Shown one piece after another: positions 46,559 through 58,155 of a DNA stretch of 64,000 bases. Within the stretch, counting starts at the first letter, position 1. The number at the start of each line of letters is the position of its first letter. This DNA comes from Histoplasma ohiense (taxonomy: Eukaryota > Ascomycota > Eurotiomycetes > Onygenales > Ajellomycetaceae): contig JAEVHH010000001.1 of NCBI GenBank assembly GCA_017607445.1, positions 1,116,001-1,180,000 on the forward strand, written 5' to 3'. The notes beneath the pieces are model-generated. The model ran no database searches. It saw only the letters and a program-made list of their open reading frames with translations, and was not told the DNA's origin. Made by a program: the position numbers and the translations under genes.

Positions 46559-47113
46559 ATGCACTTCCTTAAAGCAACCTCATTCCTCCTGGCTGCTTTG
46601 AGCATGCAAACAGTCTCCGCCATCCCAGCCAGAAATGGCTACTCCAGCACCCCAGATTGCCCAGTGGGTCGAAGTTCCTGCAAACCCGGCGAGAGCGGAG
46701 TCCTACGCGTGCCCGAAATGCGCGCCATGGTCGACGGCAAACCCAGCGAAAAGATCGGACATTACATCAAACTTAGCAAGGCGGGAGATAAGAAACACGA
46801 TCAGCAAATGACTTTCGATGTACCCAAGGGAGCCAAGCACTGCACCATCAAATGGGATCAGGGCGAGAAGCGCAAGTTTGTCGTAAAGGATTCTGGATTA
46901 GTTAGGATCTATCCGACAGAGCCTTCCGGGGCGGAGAGTGTTGGTTCTGCGGATTTCACCAACTGGCCACAACAAAAGGGGTACGTGTCACACCTCGTCA
47001 CCTCGGTAGAGTGTCAGGAGAAGCTGAGCCTTCTTCTTTCTCTGGACTATGATGGGAGTGTCAAGATGGAGCAGGATGCTACCAATGGTTGGTATATGGA
47101 ATATTCCTGCTAA
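46559..47113 (+). CDS. Small secreted protein of unknown function
   Basis: Single exon, 184 residues from the ATG at 46559; the frame is open 32 codons further upstream, but the signal peptide begins at this Met (MHFLKATSFLLAALSMQTVSA). The mature protein starts with a DCPVGRSSCKPGESG loop and has five Cys in all, then a soluble domain rich in Lys, Asp and aromatic residues (GAKHCTIKWDQGEKRKFVV, SVKMEQDATNGWYMEYSC) ending in Cys. No anchor or membrane segment follows, so it should be exported. It loosely resembles fungal But2-like or other secreted cysteine-containing proteins, but I cannot assign a family. An effector or wall-associated role is speculation. Confidence 0.75.
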   Translation: MHFLKATSFLLAALSMQTVSAIPARNGYSSTPDCPVGRSSCKPGESGVLRVPEMRAMVDGKPSEKIGHYIKLSKAGDKKHDQQMTFDVPKGAKHCTIKWDQGEKRKFVVKDSGLVRIYPTEPSGAESVGSADFTNWPQQKGYVSHLVTSVECQEKLSLLLSLDYDGSVKMEQDATNGWYMEYSC

Positions 47114-47655
47114 GGGGCTCTTTCTCTGATGGACGCATGCGAAATGACGGGATATAGCTGTGGGCGTTTTTCCTTCCCTTTTTATTCTGTCCTGTTTTGA
47201 TTTACGTCGTTGAATATGGAGTTGTTTGGCTTCATTGATTTTTGTACTTGCATCTAGCTCATAATCGGTTTAGAGCACTTTCTAGAGAATAGTTACTAGT
47301 AACTAACCTCTTAGCTATCATATTAATAAGTATTATGAAAAGAACTAGTTAATGCCAAAATTAGAAAGGGTTTCATTCGGTATACATACCTTCAATATGA
47401 ACAGTGGCAGTAATATAACTTGCTTGAAAGAAGGAAATTGAAAACGAAGAAAAATGAATTAGAACAACCAGTAATAAAACAAAAAAAAAGGGGGAGAAGA
47501 GGGGAGGGGGAGGTAAAATGATGTCTCCTGGGAACATATATCTATGACTTATCAGGTCTATCATCATATCTATCATCATATATCGATCTGAGGTGGGTAT
47601 CGACATTCCATCTTTAGATCCAAGCTTCTCATAGAACTTTCATGGAATAGGGACC
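47114..47655. other. Convergent intergenic region
   Basis: AT-rich 3' flanks with ATCATATCTATC-type repeats near 47560-47580. No gene. Confidence 0.5.
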
Positions 47656-48910
47656 TCATAATTTTGCAGGCGAACCTTCCACGTCAATCACAACCGCTGC
47701 AGCGGGGGTCGTGTCGAAATCCTCCTCCCCGTTAAAGCGCCTTGGATTCCCGTTAGCAAACATAATTTATGATAAAAGTGTGAGGAAAATAGTTTTCAAA
47801 ACATACCATCCCCTCTCCTCCCCACCACTTAAAAACCCACACTCTCCATTCGCCACACAATCCCAACCACCCCCAACTCCCACCCCATCCTGCCACCACC
47901 GCAACTTTGTCCCTGAAATCATGCCCGTACCTGACCCCTCCCACTCCAGATTTCCAGGTCTGCTCTCACCACCACCACTACCAGATCTCCTTACGAACGT
48001 CGACAAACTCGCTGTAAACGGCCTAAAGTCCTCTACGCATGTATCCTCCGGCATATTGCCCGTAAGAGCACGCCCCATGGCAATCAACGGCGCAGCATGC
48101 GTGCATATCAAAATGGCATGGCTCTGCTTCTCTTCAGCCGGGATATCACGTTCGTAAGCTTCGAGTTCCGCATCAACTTGTGCGATTATCGCTTCTAAAG
48201 TTTTTGCGACTCGGTCATGGAGTGTCGCGATGTTCTCGCCCTTGGGGGAGGGATAGATGTGTGGTACGTAGGATGGTTGGAGGGACGTGGAGCTGGCCTC
48301 GCCGGTATCTGAGGAGGCTAGGAGGGTAGGGAAGTGGGATTGGAGGATGTCTGGCGATGCCGGAGCGGGGTGCGTGAACGAGGATGAGGAGCCGAACCAT
48401 TCCCTGAACGCATGGATAGAAATATCAGCTATGTCAAAACTTCGCAGTGCATTCCGCTGAAGTTTCATTCCTCCATCCCTGATATGGGAGTAACGGGAAT
48501 ACACTCACCCTAGGCCGTTCTCAATCCTCACATTTAAATCCACATATGGTTTCCGCTCGAGTTCCTGCCGGGATTTGAGCGCCTCCACTGTGGGCTGCAT
48601 AGTCTGCAGACATCTGTAGAACGGGCTGCAGTAAATCCTGCATGGTTTTGGAAAGAATTCATCACTGTTGATGTATGTGGCCAGTTCGTGCGCTTGCAAC
48701 AGGCCAGGTCCCGTCAGGGTTGGGTCGACGGGTATGCCCGTGGGGGTGGGGTATGTCGAGCGATAGGTGCCTGTGGCCAGATCTATAGTCCAGTTTAGCC
48801 GGTGCTGGAAATGACAACGCATGTTAGTTCGAGCAGAATGGATGTTGTTCAGATATGGGGAGTAGCAAGCATACCCCATGCCGGGTCAAATATATTCTGT
48901 TGAGGGGCAT
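47656..48910 (-). CDS. TFC7: TFIIIC tau55-type histidine phosphatase family protein
   Basis: Exons are 48910-48875, 48804-48509, 48403-47807 and 47740-47656, giving 337 residues. The 36-nt first exon (MPLNRIYLTRHG) joins the second to make the histidine-phosphatase signature TRHGHRLNW. Further motifs: GIPVDPTLTGPGLLQAHELA, YCSPFYRCLQTMQP, ENGLGEWFGSS and the second catalytic-His region ILICTHAAPLIAMGRAL. The C-terminal part is Gly/Trp-rich and ends VVIDVEGSPAKL. Fungal proteins of this type are phosphoglycerate-mutase-like and include yeast Tfc7 (tau55), a subunit of RNA polymerase III factor TFIIIC. All splice junctions have consensus ends. Alternative: a stand-alone phosphatase not in TFIIIC. 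Intact. Confidence 0.86.
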
Positions 48911-49429
48911 TAGAAGTGGGACAGACAGGAATTCTTTAAAGGAACGATTCACCACTTTCTAGGTAGCGAATAGGATAAACGGAATGGAATTTTCTATTCA
49001 AATGGGAATGCGCCTTGTCAAAGGAATCCCATCGCTTCTATTTAACATTTTGTTGATTGATTGATATATTTCGTGGCAAAATCATCAACTCATGTATTTA
49101 GGCGGTGAACTCACCACCTCGGCTATCAGATGGTTATTGGACGTCAAGATTGCGGTGATCATGCAATGAAATCGCCGGCCAGCAGAGTAGCAATCGGAGA
49201 GGCCAAAGGAATCTTCAGCTTTCAAGCACCATATGAGTACGAGTTCTTTACAAAATACAACCGCAAACAGCAGGGTTACTATATTGGCCCAAGCATGGCA
49301 GGTATCCTACAGAAAAGGGATTTAATGCTGGCAGGTTTAAAAAAATGAATTATGTCCTCTAAGCAAAAGGCCGCTCTAATAAAATCAGAAGAACTTTATT
49401 CATAGCTAGATAGCTCGTTTTCTCTTAGT
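48911..49429. other. Intergenic region TFC7/RPS22
   Basis: Promoter side of TFC7 and 3' flank of RPS22. A 72-codon plus-strand frame at 49130-49348 has no recognisable domain and is not supported. Confidence 0.5.
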
Positions 49430-50199
49430 CTAATAGAAGAATCCAATGATCTTGCCAGCAACATGCTTGCGTCTGGCCTCTTCGTGGTCCATAATACCAG
49501 CAGAGGTAGTCAAGACAATGTAACCGAACTGACGGGACGGAAGGAGTTTGACGACCCACTTCTCGAGGTCACGGAGCTGAACGTTGTAGCGGGGGGAAAT
49601 AACACCGGTCTTGTTGAGACTGTTGGCAGAGAAGACATCAGAGGGAAGCACGGCAAATGTTTTCTAAATGATGGGAACGTACCGTCCATTGAGCTGGATG
49701 GCGATCTTTCCAGAGCGGTGGTCATCAACCTCTTCGAACTCGCCAATGTAGCCTGTGAGCGGAAATGAAGTAAGTAATGTGGCGACGAATTAAATGTTAC
49801 CAACCACGGTTGGAAAAATAATAGACAGGCAACTTGTAAGATCAACGCCAAAAAAATCATCTATCGGGCATTTAAAGGGCGGACGTCGTAGAGTGGATTT
49901 CATGATCGAGATCGTCGCCTAGTTATCAACCCGAATAATTCGCCTCCGTACAACATGTGTGTTGTGGCCGTCACGCCAGCCAGACAAAATGAAGTTCATG
50001 CAAGTGAAATGTCGACGTAGGAGACGGGGAAAAGAACAAAAAAAGAGAAAAAACATAAAAACACACCATGTTTCTGCATGACAGACAAGAACTTGATAAT
50101 GACTTTGGAGCTAGGTCTGATGAGAACCTGGCGCTTTCCAGCTTTCTCAGCGTTGTTGATGGCATTCAGCGCATCGTTGAGGACACTGGTCTTGACCAT
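49430..50199 (-). CDS. RPS22: 40S ribosomal protein uS8 (S22/S15a)
   Basis: Small-subunit ribosomal protein. Exons are 50199-50067, 49752-49683 and 49619-49430, giving exactly 130 residues, the family length. The joins restore KHGYIGEFEEVDDHRSGK and LNGRLNKTGVISPRYNVQL. The protein opens MVKTSVLNDALNAINNAEK and ends GIMDHEEARRKHVAGKIIGFFY, as in other eukaryotes. The first coding intron is long for this region (314 nt). A probable further intron lies in the 5' UTR (donor GTATGT at 50612-50607, acceptor before 50215), common in fungal ribosomal protein genes. A telobox lies just upstream of that leader. Highly conserved and intact. Confidence 0.95.
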
Positions 50200-50872
50200 C
50201 TTGGCGATTTATGAACTGCTTGGCAAGGAGATTCTCAGATCGACGGAGGAGTTGGAAATGAGGTATCTATGTATATCCATAACGGAAAAATGATATTGTA
50301 CTACGAAACCATATCCCGTTTCCCGCAGAGGGCCACAGGAAACAATTCCGTCGTACATCACAACAAAAGTAGAGTTAGCCTTCAGCAGTCTTTTGCCCCT
50401 CCTCCTCTTAATCTCAATTGGAGATCAGGGAGAGAAAGGGTTCTTAAGCCCGTGCCGTTAAGGGGTAAAAGCGTATCACGATGCAACCAGCAGTCAAACG
50501 CTGGAGTCGTGTCTTTGAGTCAAAGTCCATGGTGATTGCTTTACCCAGACTAGCTGTAGGGCCGTTGAAACAAACATGACAAGATTGCGAAATGGTTAAT
50601 AGAGCCACATACCTCGATGGTCAGTGTTGACGGTGAGTACTGGAAAATGGAGTGCTGCGAATACAGAAGGCTGACGATGTTGATTTTGCTTTGAATTTGA
50701 AAACTATTGGGTTGGAGAGCTAGTGCGGCCCGCTTAGGGTTTAGGGTTTTCAGCAGAGTAGCCCTTGTTCGAATCACGTGAAATAATCTCATACTTAGAA
50801 TCTGAATGGAAGGCATGTAATTCGATGATGTATAGTCAGTCCAGATGCTATATAATGATCGCAGAGAATGAT
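50200..50872. promoter_or_regulatory. RPS22 promoter and 5' leader region
   Basis: Contains a probable 5' UTR intron of RPS22 (about 50216-50612) and the telobox at 50734-50750. It also contains the 3' flank of the ankyrin gene. Confidence 0.5.
50734..50750 (-). promoter_or_regulatory. Telobox (tandem AAACCCTA) upstream of RPS22
   Basis: In the direction of RPS22 the sequence reads AAAACCCTAAACCCTAA, a double telomere-like unit about 120 bp before the inferred 5' UTR intron donor. Teloboxes or TTAGGG sites bound by Myb-type factors occur at ribosomal protein gene promoters in several fungi and plants. Confidence 0.5.
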
Positions 50873-52462
50873 CTATAACGAAGAGAGATATTCAACTGTT
50901 GCCGCATAGGCCGGTTGGGTCCTATAACGGAGACGACCAGAAGCTGGAGTAGCAGGCCTATTCTCCATTTCTCGTGAAATCGTGCCATTCCGCCCATAGA
51001 TTGCATATTGCAGAGCTGTCGTGTCTTGACAGTCTCTCGCATCAGCATCCGCACCAAATCTCACAAGTATGCGCACAATATCTATAATACCGTACATCGC
51101 GGCGTGGTGGAGTGGGGTTAGTCCATCGCCCCCTTTCGTATTGACGTTTGCTCCAGCTTTAGCCAACATGGTGACAAGAGTACAGGACCGAGAACGAGTC
51201 AATTGACAATCCTTTGCTACGTAGGAATGGATTGCATGACGCAATGGCGTCCACATGGGGGAATTACACCCTTCTCCCTTATCAGTTGCCTCGATATTAG
51301 CGCCACTTTCGAGAAGAACCTGTGCCGCATCAACCTGTGCCAGTTTTGCAGCATAATGTAGCGGTGTGAATCCGGTTTTAGCTGTTGCCTCGATATCCGC
51401 TCCACATTCGATTAGCAACCTAATCACAGTCTTCATATCGGGACGCCAAGCGCTCCTACCAACCCATTTCATATCACGATGGTCAGGGCCGTATGGCGGA
51501 ACGACAGCTGCCTGGTGCAACGGTGTTCTTCCATGTTTATCCTTGGCAGTGGGATCGGCTCCATAATTAAGTAGAATTTGAGTAATTGCGGGGGAATTGA
51601 CCGCGAAATGTAGAGGTGAGGTATCACCCTCATAGCATCTAGCATTGACGTCAGCTCCGTTCTCTAGCAAAAGCCGGACGATCCGTTGCTTCTTAGATCT
51701 GCGATCTTGTCTGTGTGCATTTACAGCATCCACAGCGTCAAAATCAAACTCCTCAGTTCTCGATGCTAGATGTAGTGGCGTGTGTTGTGAATTCGTGGTC
51801 CTCGCATGTATATTGGCACCCCCTTCGATAAGCAGTCGAACCACGGTATCATCAGCCATGCCGGCAGCTCTATGTAGAAGTGTCATTCCTTTGTGGAAGA
51901 AATCTAGTCGTTCGTTGCCGACATCTGTTCTTTCGGTATCAATTCCCCTACCGATCAACAATTCGATAACCTGGTCGTACTTCGCTCGAATCCTGGGGCA
52001 CGGAATGATTTCTCCTCCTACTGCAGATCCAAAAGCGAGAGCTCTTGTTGCCCGTCGATTAAATACGAGGGCTAGGAGGCCAGAGCTGACCAGAGTGGGT
52101 TTTGTGGCTAAAGGAGATAACCTAGCGAAATGACCCATCTGCAAGCCAGGCTGTCGAGTCTTTGTGTTGCTCAAAACCCCAGAGCGCTCGAGAACAATAA
52201 GATTCACATCTGCGCCATTGTCTAAGGAAAGCTCTGCTGTGCGTCTGTCCCCTCTCAGGGTGGCCCACACAAGGGCGGAGCTGTCCTGATGATGTGCATT
52301 GAACCGGTAAAGGTAAGGATTGAGGATTTGGTAGAAACGCGAGCACGTTTGAGCGAGCGCGTTGAGACCAGACACCTCGTTTCTGTAAGCGGCATCTCTC
52401 TCAGACACCAATATCTGCCCAAGGAGTAGGAGTATTTCCGTTGGGAATTCGATGAGGTACAT
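50873..52462 (-). CDS. Ankyrin repeat protein with F-box-like N-terminus
   Basis: Single exon, 529 residues. Residues 1-55 (LIEFPTEILLLLGQIL, then LNALAQTCSRFYQILNPYLYR) resemble the F-box-like start of many fungal ankyrin proteins. At least seven ankyrin repeats follow, with cores such as GMTLLHRAAGMADDTVVRLL, HTPLHLASR, TSPLHFAVNSPAITQILLNYG, RTPLHQAAV, FTPLHYAAKLAQVDAAQVLL and LTPLHHAAMYGIIDIVRILV. Two repeats carry inserts (near residues 330 and 400). No membrane segment is present. F-box plus ankyrin architecture suggests substrate binding for an SCF ubiquitin ligase, which is inference; partners are unknown. Families of this kind vary greatly in copy number between fungi. Intact. Confidence 0.85.
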   Translation of the reverse strand: MYLIEFPTEILLLLGQILVSERDAAYRNEVSGLNALAQTCSRFYQILNPYLYRFNAHHQDSSALVWATLRGDRRTAELSLDNGADVNLIVLERSGVLSNTKTRQPGLQMGHFARLSPLATKPTLVSSGLLALVFNRRATRALAFGSAVGGEIIPCPRIRAKYDQVIELLIGRGIDTERTDVGNERLDFFHKGMTLLHRAAGMADDTVVRLLIEGGANIHARTTNSQHTPLHLASRTEEFDFDAVDAVNAHRQDRRSKKQRIVRLLLENGADVNARCYEGDTSPLHFAVNSPAITQILLNYGADPTAKDKHGRTPLHQAAVVPPYGPDHRDMKWVGRSAWRPDMKTVIRLLIECGADIEATAKTGFTPLHYAAKLAQVDAAQVLLESGANIEATDKGEGCNSPMWTPLRHAIHSYVAKDCQLTRSRSCTLVTMLAKAGANVNTKGGDGLTPLHHAAMYGIIDIVRILVRFGADADARDCQDTTALQYAIYGRNGTISREMENRPATPASGRLRYRTQPAYAATVEYLSSL

Positions 52463-53785
52463 TTCGCCTCTCGCCTGAGTAATTAGTTATTAATCCGTAT
52501 CAAAGGCTCCTTGAACTCGGCTTTTATTATTGTACGTCTTTTAATCCCCTCCCACATTGGGGTGGACGTCTTGCCCACCAATCAGGCGAGACAGTACTAA
52601 AACAGCCGACTATTTTTGGGAGTCATGGCTAGCTCCTCATAAATTGAGGCTTGGAATTTTGAAAACTTAAAAATTGAAAATATAATAAAGACCCCCTTCA
52701 TAAAAGCGTTACTTGAAACCAATAATTGCACGAAGTACATATTGGAAAAATTCCGGTATCTACTTGAATGAAGCAGAAGATAAAGAAATGAGTTTCAAGA
52801 TTATAAAATAATAATATATCTTCTTAGATTCAAAAGCCACCCATTTATTTATTAACTTATTTTGGAGAGAAGAGGTGAAAAAAATGAAGGAAAGTAAAAG
52901 GATGAATGCGTTGGTGTTGTGAAATGATAAATAGTTTGTATGGGCAAAGGAGAAAAGAAAGTGAAGTTTATAAAAATAATTAACAATGGATACATGATTT
53001 TGGGGCATACATGACTTCTAGTGTAAAAGGTAAATAGAATGTGTTAAAAAAGTGTGGGCAGGGCCGTGAATGAAAAAAAAAAAAGGAAAAAAGAAGAGGA
53101 AATTGGAAGAACCGGGAAGTTAGGGGGGGAAGAAAGGGGGAGTGAGAGATTGCGAATTTGATGCGCGTCGTTTGTGCATGCGTACAGGGGTGTATGGGGA
53201 GGGTAGTAGGGAATTCTTCCTGAAAACGTGAGTCAATTGCATCTGAACGTGGGGTGCCGGGGAACAGGTGTGGGATTGACGGTACACGAAAGTGCTTGGA
53301 GGCATACAGTAAGGGGGAAGGGTGATTATGAAGGTTGCGAGGGGCTTGCTCTGACAAGGGCGCGGGGCCGCGGTATCATTCATATCAGAACGTGTGAAAT
53401 GCTCAGGTCAGATGTAAAAGTATGCCGAATCATTGAAAATGCCAGAGATGCGAACTTCGCTTTGGGGAGAGGGGGGGTGGAAGAAAGGAGGGTTTAAAAA
53501 AGAATAAAACAGATTCCTGCTTCTTTTTCTCAAAAATCTTTTCAATTCGACTGCTATCCAATATCCTAGCTGAGCTGGGAAAACTCGCACAGGCGTGGCG
53601 TGCCGTTCATTCTTTTTCCGTCTTACCATTTCGTGAAAGTGCTCCAGTCGTCGGCATCGCTTCCCGTGCCTCGTCGAGCAGTTATTTTGGTGATAAAACG
53701 GGTATTAACTGGACAACGCCCAATGTGCGTAATATGGCGGAGTGCTTCGCACGGATAATACATGTCACTTCCATTAAATGGTGCC
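52463..53785. other. Intergenic region ankyrin gene/KAP95
   Basis: AT-rich promoter side of the ankyrin gene and 3' flank of KAP95. The ORFs here are low-complexity and rejected. Confidence 0.5.
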
Positions 53786-56700
53786 TTATGACATAACTTG
53801 TGCCGTCGCAAGGCCTATTTGGCGTTTGACCTGTTCACGAGCCCATCTAGCTGTCTCAATTGTGCGAGGACCAAATTCTCTGTTTGTTCGCGTTTCCCGA
53901 ATCAAGTTGGAAACAAAATCATTGCGGAAGAGAGCCGCAAATTCACCATTGGGGAATGTATCAGCGAGATCACTGGCGAGGATTGTTAGCGATGTCTACT
54001 AGGACAGCATCACATCTGGAAAACCAACCCGATGACGCCCATACTAGCTCGAAGTAATCCCTCGCTCCGATTACTATCCTGAGCGATTATATTTAGAAGT
54101 TGGAAGATCGACTCGACGTATGGTTGCAGGCCATTAGCTACAAAATTGAAAAGGTTAGATCTGAGAAAATTTCAATAGTGAACAAGCCAGGGTTAACCAG
54201 AACGTACCATTTGGTGTGCCTTTATATGCAAGGAGAATGCCGCCCCACGCATCCATAATACCTTCCCTAAGGGATACAATATAATCAAGCATGTCGTATG
54301 ATACATCAGGACTGGCAGTAACACCGGATGCTTGTTGCAGCACGCCAGCGACAACTACTAAATATGTCTCGAAATGCAATCCAATAGCCTGGGCAATGTC
54401 TCCGAACGTCTCGAGAATGGACGGTTTTAGTTGATTGCTGAGGGTAGTACTCTGAGGAAAATGGTCAATAAAAATTTGCCAAGTGAGTATAACACATGAG
54501 CGGAGAATGAATCCATACCCTCAGGTTATTAAGCAGGTGATTCATGAACGTATCACAGTACGGTTGAGCCTTCTCACTCAATGATCGAGTGATATCACTA
54601 ACTAGTCCAATTGCCATGGCACAAAGACCAGCCTCCTCCTGGTTACCTAGCGCGTTGTAAAGGAACGGAATAAACGAATCCATATATTTGATGAAATCGC
54701 CCTCTAACGCACTGGCTATCGAGCCAACAGTGGCAAAAACAGTATCTGGAACACTTGACTTTGGAGGTACCGTGGACAGAACTTGCAATAGAACGTGCAT
54801 GATACGGTCAGCTTGAGGCTTGATCTCTCCTTCTAATCGTTGCACGATAGCCTAGAGTTGGTTTGTTAGCGTCTCAATATAGCCAAACAGATGGATGTAG
54901 ACAAGCAATATACTTACCAAGAGAACGCTTGTCAAGCTCGTTTGCATTTCTTCAAGTGTGATACGATCCTCAACGCTGACAACTTGTTGTTGCATAGGCA
55001 CTGTTTGTTCGAGTCGTTGAAGGATAACATCTGAAAGGTTGGCAACAATAGGAAGGCTATCATTAGCAGCATTGGTCACGAAGGAGTTCAAAACCTCATA
55101 AGCCGCAGTTCGAAGTTGATTATCAGTATCATGTCTGGGGTAGCAGTTAACTAAAGGTTAGTCGAAATTACATGAAATGATATATTCAGTTTGAAAGCTT
55201 ACCTCTCTGTAACAGTGAGCAGTGAGGTAACACTGTCCTGGAAATGTTTTGATAGAGGGTTGGTCTGAGCACCGGCTTCCCCAGCAAATCGTTCCGCAAG
55301 GTTCATCAAAGCCCAGCAACAAGAGCCCGCGATCTTTGGGTTGCTAGCCAATCCATGGAACAAACATGAAATAAGAGGTTGCAGGTGAGCTTCTGGATCA
55401 ATAGATTCAGAGCAATAATCGCAGATTCGGCCAAGTGCATAAGCAGCAGAATCCTTAACGTGAATTACCTTATCATCCATCATTCCGATCAAAACTGGGA
55501 GGGCTTGTTTGATCAATGGATCGAGCGTTTGAACATCTGGACCGTCCATAATGGCACCAAACGCAGATACAGCGGCATCTCGGCGATGCCAATCCTCGCT
55601 TCTTAGATTCTCTTCTACAAATGTCAGGACCGGGGGGATCACTTCAGCAGCAACGCACTGGGCATAGAGTTGCAAGGCTTGGTAAGCAGCGCGCGAGGTA
55701 TCATAATCGTCATCAGCGGCATCCTCATCTTGCTTGGTCATCAGATGTAGCAAAACAGGAACAACCTCTCTACAGGCAATACGAGCGAAGCCGAAAAATG
55801 GGCGGATTTCAGTGGATCCCTCTGCTTGGGCCTGCATGCGAAGTTAGGAAGCCGTTGCTCAGAATAAAATCCTGGTGCGGATAGCGACAAAAGATATTTT
55901 TTATTAAAAAAAAAAAAAAAAAAAAAAAGGAAAAGAAAGAAAGAAACTAACCGCAGCGTTATCATCCTCAATAGCAATTTCTTCCTCGCAAACCGTACAC
56001 CAGAACTCAATAGCAAGCTTCGCAACATCTTCCTCCTCACTCTTCATACCAAGGATTGTGAGCCCAAAAAGCGCTTTTTCCATATAAAAGCGCATTTTTT
56101 CGTAGTAAAGACCCATAATTCGGTTCAAACAACCGAAAGACCCGCTTTGTATTCGTGTATCTTCAGCTTGTGTGGCTTCGCAGACAACCTGCATAATATA
56201 ATTTCGCTCGCCATCATTTTCAAAGTTCGACCGTACAAACTCCATCGCATCGCCCAATGCCGTAAGCGCAGCATTCCGAACTTCAGCGTTAGTTTCTTCT
56301 CGTCGCGCACCCTGGACAACGGCTGTGAGAATGGCATTTGAATGCGCACTTAGGCTTTCGCGAAGCTCCGGCTCATCGGATTCGCAGATGAACCCAATCG
56401 TTGTCAGCGATGCCTGCTTCATGTGATCTGAACCAGAGTTGACATTCTTCACAAGGGTGTCCATTAGCTCTGGCCATTCATTACGCGGTAGCTCAATGGC
56501 AGCGATGACAGCGATGAGCTGCGCTGCGGACTGGCCGGCTCTGGCATCGTTGCTTTTCAAGGTCTTCAATGCGAGTTCCTTGACGGTTTTTTTAATCTCC
56601 GGACTAAGCTGGTGCACCCATCTTCCCTGGACTTCCCGTAATCGGTCAAGCTCTCTGAAGGTGAAGGAGTTTTTCAGCGCGATACCAGCAGCAATTCGAA

Positions 56701-57118
56701 CGGTAGGAGCAGCAGCTTCATTGGCAAGTTCGCCTGCGAGCGTCGTAAGGTAGGTAGCCTATACGGGGCCCGAAATGAAATATAGTTGGAAAACGAGTAA
56801 GCAAACATGAAATTAAAATATTCCCACAGATAGCGCTATAAAACAAAAACTAGCTGTGGCAGCTTATGTACAAGTCGAAACAAAATCTTTACGTTTCCTA
56901 CTGCAATAGAAGTGTAAAAGTAGGGGAAGACATACAAAGTCAACTTCAGCAGCATGCAACAGTTGTTGCTCGGCACTTTGACGCGTTTCAGCATCTATAT
57001 AGAATCACACACAAACACGGCACAAGTCAGTGAGTGGGTCTTCGGCTCAAATAAACAAGCTTGGACCGCGACACATACCCGTCGACAGGGTGCTGGTCAA
57101 CACCTGATTAACATCCAT
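53786..57118 (-). CDS. KAP95: Importin subunit beta-1 (karyopherin 95)
   Basis: HEAT-repeat nuclear import receptor that binds importin alpha, RanGTP and nucleoporins. Nine exons: 57118-57079, 56994-56936, 56758-55952, 55831-55203, 55134-54918, 54851-54519, 54451-54208, 54137-54029 and 53972-53786, giving 874 residues, close to yeast Kap95 (861). Recognisable blocks: MDVNQVLTSTLSTDAETRQ, GIALKNSFTFRE, IELPRNEWPELMDTLV, GFICESDEPELRES, the acidic-loop region DEDAADDDYDTSRAA, EDWHRRDAAVSAFGAIMDGP, SYDMLDYIVSLREGIMDAWGG, and the C-terminal ETARWAREQVKRQIGLATAQVMS. All junctions keep frame. The third intron includes an A24 tract (about 55905-55928). Essential housekeeping gene, intact. Confidence 0.95.
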
Positions 57119-58155
57119 ATTGCCGAATTCGACGCCTGCCGTAGTCGCGTGGTTCGTCACAGAAGAGGGGTGCTGTTGTGATGGGGGAGCAAACAAGCGG
57201 CACGGAAATGACTGCGGGGAAGCGGGATTGAGCACGACAAGAGGTACAAAAAGGTATAGAAAATATACGGATCCCGAATTGCGAACAATGTACGCTGCTT
57301 CGGCGACAAGGCTTTCTTGGGGATTGTTTTGTTATGGTAACCTAGAAGTGTTTGCCCCGCCCAGAAGGTAAGAGGAAAAACTAAATATACGGATAAAAGA
57401 GCCAAAGTGAGCGGATAAGAAGGTAAAAAGACTTCAGGTCAGAAGCAGAAAAGAGGGAGGAATTTTTCCCTTTAGCCTGGTATATCTGTCTTCTCCGGAA
57501 GATAGTGGGTGGGGTGTGAGGAGGTGAGGTGAGGTGAAGTCGAAGCAGGATGTTGTTTGGAGGTCGTGCAGTCAGTGTGGAGGAGGACACAGATGAGGAT
57601 GCGGCTCTGGCGTCGAAAAACGGAACCAGTTAGGCTGAGTCAACATGGCCCGTTGCATTTTAATGGACTCCACCGCCAAACTCCGCTGGTGACCACTCCT
57701 AACGTACATATTTTGCAACTAGTTTGGGCTTGGCATTAACGTTCGCCAAACAGGCAATCCTTTTGTCTGGGGTAGGTCTTATTTAAGCTGAGAACCATTG
57801 GGGGTATTGACAACGCAGGTGCAATTGCTGAAAAACATGTATATACCTAACTACACTGACTGGTTATTACTTGAAGATCCGACATTACTGCCTATCAGTC
57901 CTATATCCTGATTTGTGCCGCACAGCATAAATTCTCCTGCACACCGTCGCTTCATCCAACAAAACAAACCCAGCAGCATTTCATTGAATGTCAATTACTG
58001 CGTAGGCCTATGCGGTCACTGCTCTCTATTAAGTCACAAGGACCAAAAAGCTGGCTAATATGTACCTCAACAAACATAGTCGTACATTTATTCTCCCTAC
58101 GAAAATATCATATGTAATCGCGGTAAGAAACAAATATAGAAGCCGAAAGCCATGC
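57119..58155. other. KAP95 promoter region and APC4 3' flank
   Basis: Includes a GAGGTGAGGTGAGGTGAAGT purine-rich repeat near 57519-57540. No gene was recognised; ORFs are short and unlike proteins. Confidence 0.5.

Noticed and set aside
49130..49348. 72-codon frame as a small protein
   Set aside because: No recognisable features; lies in the TFC7 upstream and RPS22 3' flank.
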